Origin: Rhizobium sp. 16-449-1b
GTDB lineage: Bacteria > Pseudomonadota > Alphaproteobacteria > Rhizobiales > Rhizobiaceae
Assembly (NCBI RefSeq): GCF_017741935.1
Contig: NZ_JAGHMH010000013.1
Coordinates: 1 to 64,000 of the forward strand
Reading direction: 5' to 3'
Length of the DNA: 64,000 bases
Part shown: positions 62,423-64,000 of the stretch, one piece after another
Layout of the letters: every line of letters begins with the position of its first letter
Position numbering within the stretch: position 1 is the stretch's first letter
Made by a program: the position numbers and the translations under genes
The notes under the pieces: model-generated
The model's input: only the letters and a program-made list of their open reading frames with translations
The model's database searches: none
What the model was told of the DNA's origin: nothing

Positions 62423-63622
62423 ATGAAGAACATCGCAGCGAGTATTGCCATGACCGCGCTGGCGGCAACTGGTGCTGAAGCGCAGGAAGAGCGTCGCCGC
62501 GTCGCTCCCGCCGCCGTTTACGAGGTCGCACCCGGTCTGGGCCATTTCACTGACGACGTTCTTTTTGGCGAGGTTTGGGAGCGCACCGAGCTCGCACCGC
62601 GCGACCGTAGTCTGGTGACCGTTTCGGCAATCGTGTCGACGGGCAAGACGGCGCAGATCGGCGGCCATGTTCGCCGCGCATTGGACAACGGCGTTAAGCC
62701 TGAAGAGATCGGCGAACTCATTACTCACCTTGCCTTCTATTCCGGCTGGCCGAACGCGATCTCCGCAGTCTTCGAGGTAAAGAAGGTATTCGAGGAGCGC
62801 AAGATCGCGCCGCTTGCCCACAGCGACGCCGCTCGCATTGAATTGGAGGCGGCCGCCGAAGCGGCCCGGGCCGGCATGGTCAACAGCGCCGTGGCCCCGA
62901 CTGCTCCCGTGCTCGCGGAGCTGACAAACCGCGTTCTCTTCGGCGACCTCTGGCAACGGCCGGACCTCGCCGCGCGTGACCGCAGCCTTGTGACGATGTC
63001 GGCGCTGGTCGCCATCGGCCAACCTGAACAGCTTCCCTTCCACGCCAACCGCGCGATGGACAATGGACTGACGCGTGCGGAAGCCTCCGAGGTGATCGCC
63101 CATGTCGCCTTCTACGCCGGCTGGCCTCGCGCCATGTCGGCGGTCCCCGTCATGAAGAAGGTGTTCGAGACGCGTGAAAGCGCCGCTCAGCCCGCATCGT
63201 CTGCCACCGCGGACCTGAAGATCACCCGTGCCGGCGAAGGGAAGGCCACGGCGCCGCAAGAGAATTTCACAGGCAATGTCGAGACATCCGGCTTCTACCG
63301 CAGCGATGCCCCGGCACGCGTCGGCGGCGCAACCGTGGCATTCTCGGCGGGCGCTCGCACCGCATGGCACTCGCATCCGCTTGGCCAGACCCTGTTCATC
63401 GTCTCGGGCGCCGGTCTGGTTCAAAAAGAAGGTGGCCCGATCGAAAGCGTGAAGACGGGAGACGTCGTGTGGATTCCGGCAAACGTCAAGCATTGGCATG
63501 GCGCTTCGCCTGACACGGCGATGACACATTTCGCGATTGCCGAAGCGCTTGACGGCAAGGCCGTTACCTGGATGGAGAAGGTTTCCGATCAGGACTACGG
63601 CAAGGCCAGTGCAATCGACTGA
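62423..63622 (+). CDS. Exported fusion of two carboxymuconolactone-decarboxylase domains and a cupin
   Basis: 399 aa. A signal peptide (MKNIAASIAMTALAATGAEA, cut before QEER) is followed by two CMD-like domains: residues about 35-120 (LAPRDRSLVTVSAIVSTGKT; ITHLAFYSGWPNAISAVFEV) and about 155-250 (LAARDRSLVTMSALVAIGQP; IAHVAFYAGWPRAMSAVPVM). A cupin spans about 285-390, with metal-type His in TAWHSHPLGQTLFIVSGAG and NVKHWHGASPDTAMTHFAI. The CMD parts lack the CxxC pair of AhpD, so a peroxidase role is unlikely. It presumably acts in the periplasm on a lactone-like or oxidised compound. Confidence 0.88.
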   Translation: MKNIAASIAMTALAATGAEAQEERRRVAPAAVYEVAPGLGHFTDDVLFGEVWERTELAPRDRSLVTVSAIVSTGKTAQIGGHVRRALDNGVKPEEIGELITHLAFYSGWPNAISAVFEVKKVFEERKIAPLAHSDAARIELEAAAEAARAGMVNSAVAPTAPVLAELTNRVLFGDLWQRPDLAARDRSLVTMSALVAIGQPEQLPFHANRAMDNGLTRAEASEVIAHVAFYAGWPRAMSAVPVMKKVFETRESAAQPASSATADLKITRAGEGKATAPQENFTGNVETSGFYRSDAPARVGGATVAFSAGARTAWHSHPLGQTLFIVSGAGLVQKEGGPIESVKTGDVVWIPANVKHWHGASPDTAMTHFAIAEALDGKAVTWMEKVSDQDYGKASAID

Positions 63623-63653
63623 TCCTTGAGAAATTCGCTTCGGACGCCCTCTC

Positions 63654-64000
63654 ATGTATGACAGCACCACGAGACGAAATATTCTGAAGCTTCTCCCCTT
63701 GGCAGGGTTGTCGGCGCTGGCGCCGGCAACTGCCCGATCGCAGGCGCCGGGCTCTTCGGCCAGAACCCTGGTCGCGTTCTTTTCGCGCACCGGCAACACG
63801 GCACTTGTAGCAAGGCAGATTCGAAGAGCGCGAAACGCCACGCTCTTCGAGATCAAGGTCGCACGGCCCTACCCTGAAGACTACGACGAAACCGTCGCCC
63901 AGGCCGCGCGCGAAACCAGGGAGAATTATCTCCCGAAGCTCGAATATCTGGTGACGGATATTCGCCAATATGACGAAATCTATCTTGGCTTTCCTATCTG
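63654..64000 (+). CDS. Flavodoxin-like protein with Tat signal (cut by window edge)
   Basis: The frame from ATG 63654 (alternative: a shifted ATG at 63658 is not in frame) reads MYDSTTRRNILKLLPLAGLS with a Tat-type RRN-L-L signal and an ALAPATARSQA cleavage region. The mature part begins TLVAFFSRTGNTALVARQIR, with the FMN phosphate loop SRTGNT, then PYPEDYDETVAQAARE and YDEIYLGFPI at the edge. It is the N-terminal two thirds of an exported flavodoxin-like protein. It closes the LysR-linked cluster seen here and probably continues beyond the window. Confidence 0.85.
   Translation, partial: MYDSTTRRNILKLLPLAGLSALAPATARSQAPGSSARTLVAFFSRTGNTALVARQIRRARNATLFEIKVARPYPEDYDETVAQAARETRENYLPKLEYLVTDIRQYDEIYLGFPI

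Overview
The window reads as accessory DNA (a plasmid, chromid or plasmid-derived island) from an alphaproteobacterium of the Rhizobiales, most likely Rhizobiaceae (Rhizobium/Agrobacterium/Ensifer group). Reasons: a SyrB-like regulator, a rhizobial-type PmtA phospholipid methyltransferase, a pTi/pNGR-type traI-trb and traCDG set, a DUF736 gene, an ArdC-type antirestriction protein, a large ParB-domain protein, dense binding-protein ABC importers and a GC-rich coding style. No rRNA or tRNA gene and no complete repABC replicon was seen.

Layout. 1-16.6 kb is a backbone-like, partly decayed region: remnants of an ardC copy, of a DUF4143-type ATPase, of a SNF2-like helicase and of an IS66 transposase lie among intact genes (DUF4143 ATPase, large ParB protein, SyrB-like protein and a look-alike neighbour, cold-shock protein, PmtA, TOPRIM protein, ArdC-like protein and several hypotheticals). 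17-20 kb carries a class III nucleotide cyclase and an NCS2 uracil/xanthine permease. 20.1-30.8 kb is a sugar catabolic locus: AraC-type regulator, divergent GH4 alpha-galactosidase, DeoR regulator, BadF-type sugar kinase, ABC importer, SIS-domain isomerase/deaminase, GatZ/KbaZ-like protein and UgpC-type ATPase. 30.9-31.5 kb is a ParDE toxin-antitoxin pair.

31.8-46.1 kb is the most unusual block. An operon of an alpha-oxoamine synthase, a glutamate-1-semialdehyde-type aminotransferase and a GNAT acyltransferase converges on a leftward polyamine-type ABC importer operon ending in an MlrC-type M81 peptidase. Divergent from that operon is a GntR regulator, followed by a second paralogous aminotransferase, a ThDP-dependent enzyme and an SDR. 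Perfect 20-bp palindromes with core GTTGCAAC lie in front of the GntR gene and of the second aminotransferase operon and are strong candidates for the GntR operator. I cannot assign a substrate or product; this is my best candidate for an undescribed pathway.

46.1-58.4 kb is backbone again: DUF736 protein, HU protein, a zeta-like kinase with a 57-aa partner, a nuclease, a WGR protein, then traG-traD-traC and traI-trbB-trbC-trbD-trbE'. trbE stops matching its family after about 222 codons and is joined to the DNA just upstream of traC, as if one deletion removed the rest of trb, traR/traM, traA/F/B and part or all of oriT. LuxR-type dyads remain in front of traI and traC, with a related perfect dyad at 46.16 kb. 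Right of traI, where repABC usually lies, is another remnant of the helicase whose next segment lies at the left end of the window. 58.5-64 kb is a LysR-regulated oxidoreductase cluster (NmrA-like protein, SDR, zinc alcohol dehydrogenase, secreted CMD-CMD-cupin protein and a Tat-exported flavodoxin-like protein cut by the window edge).
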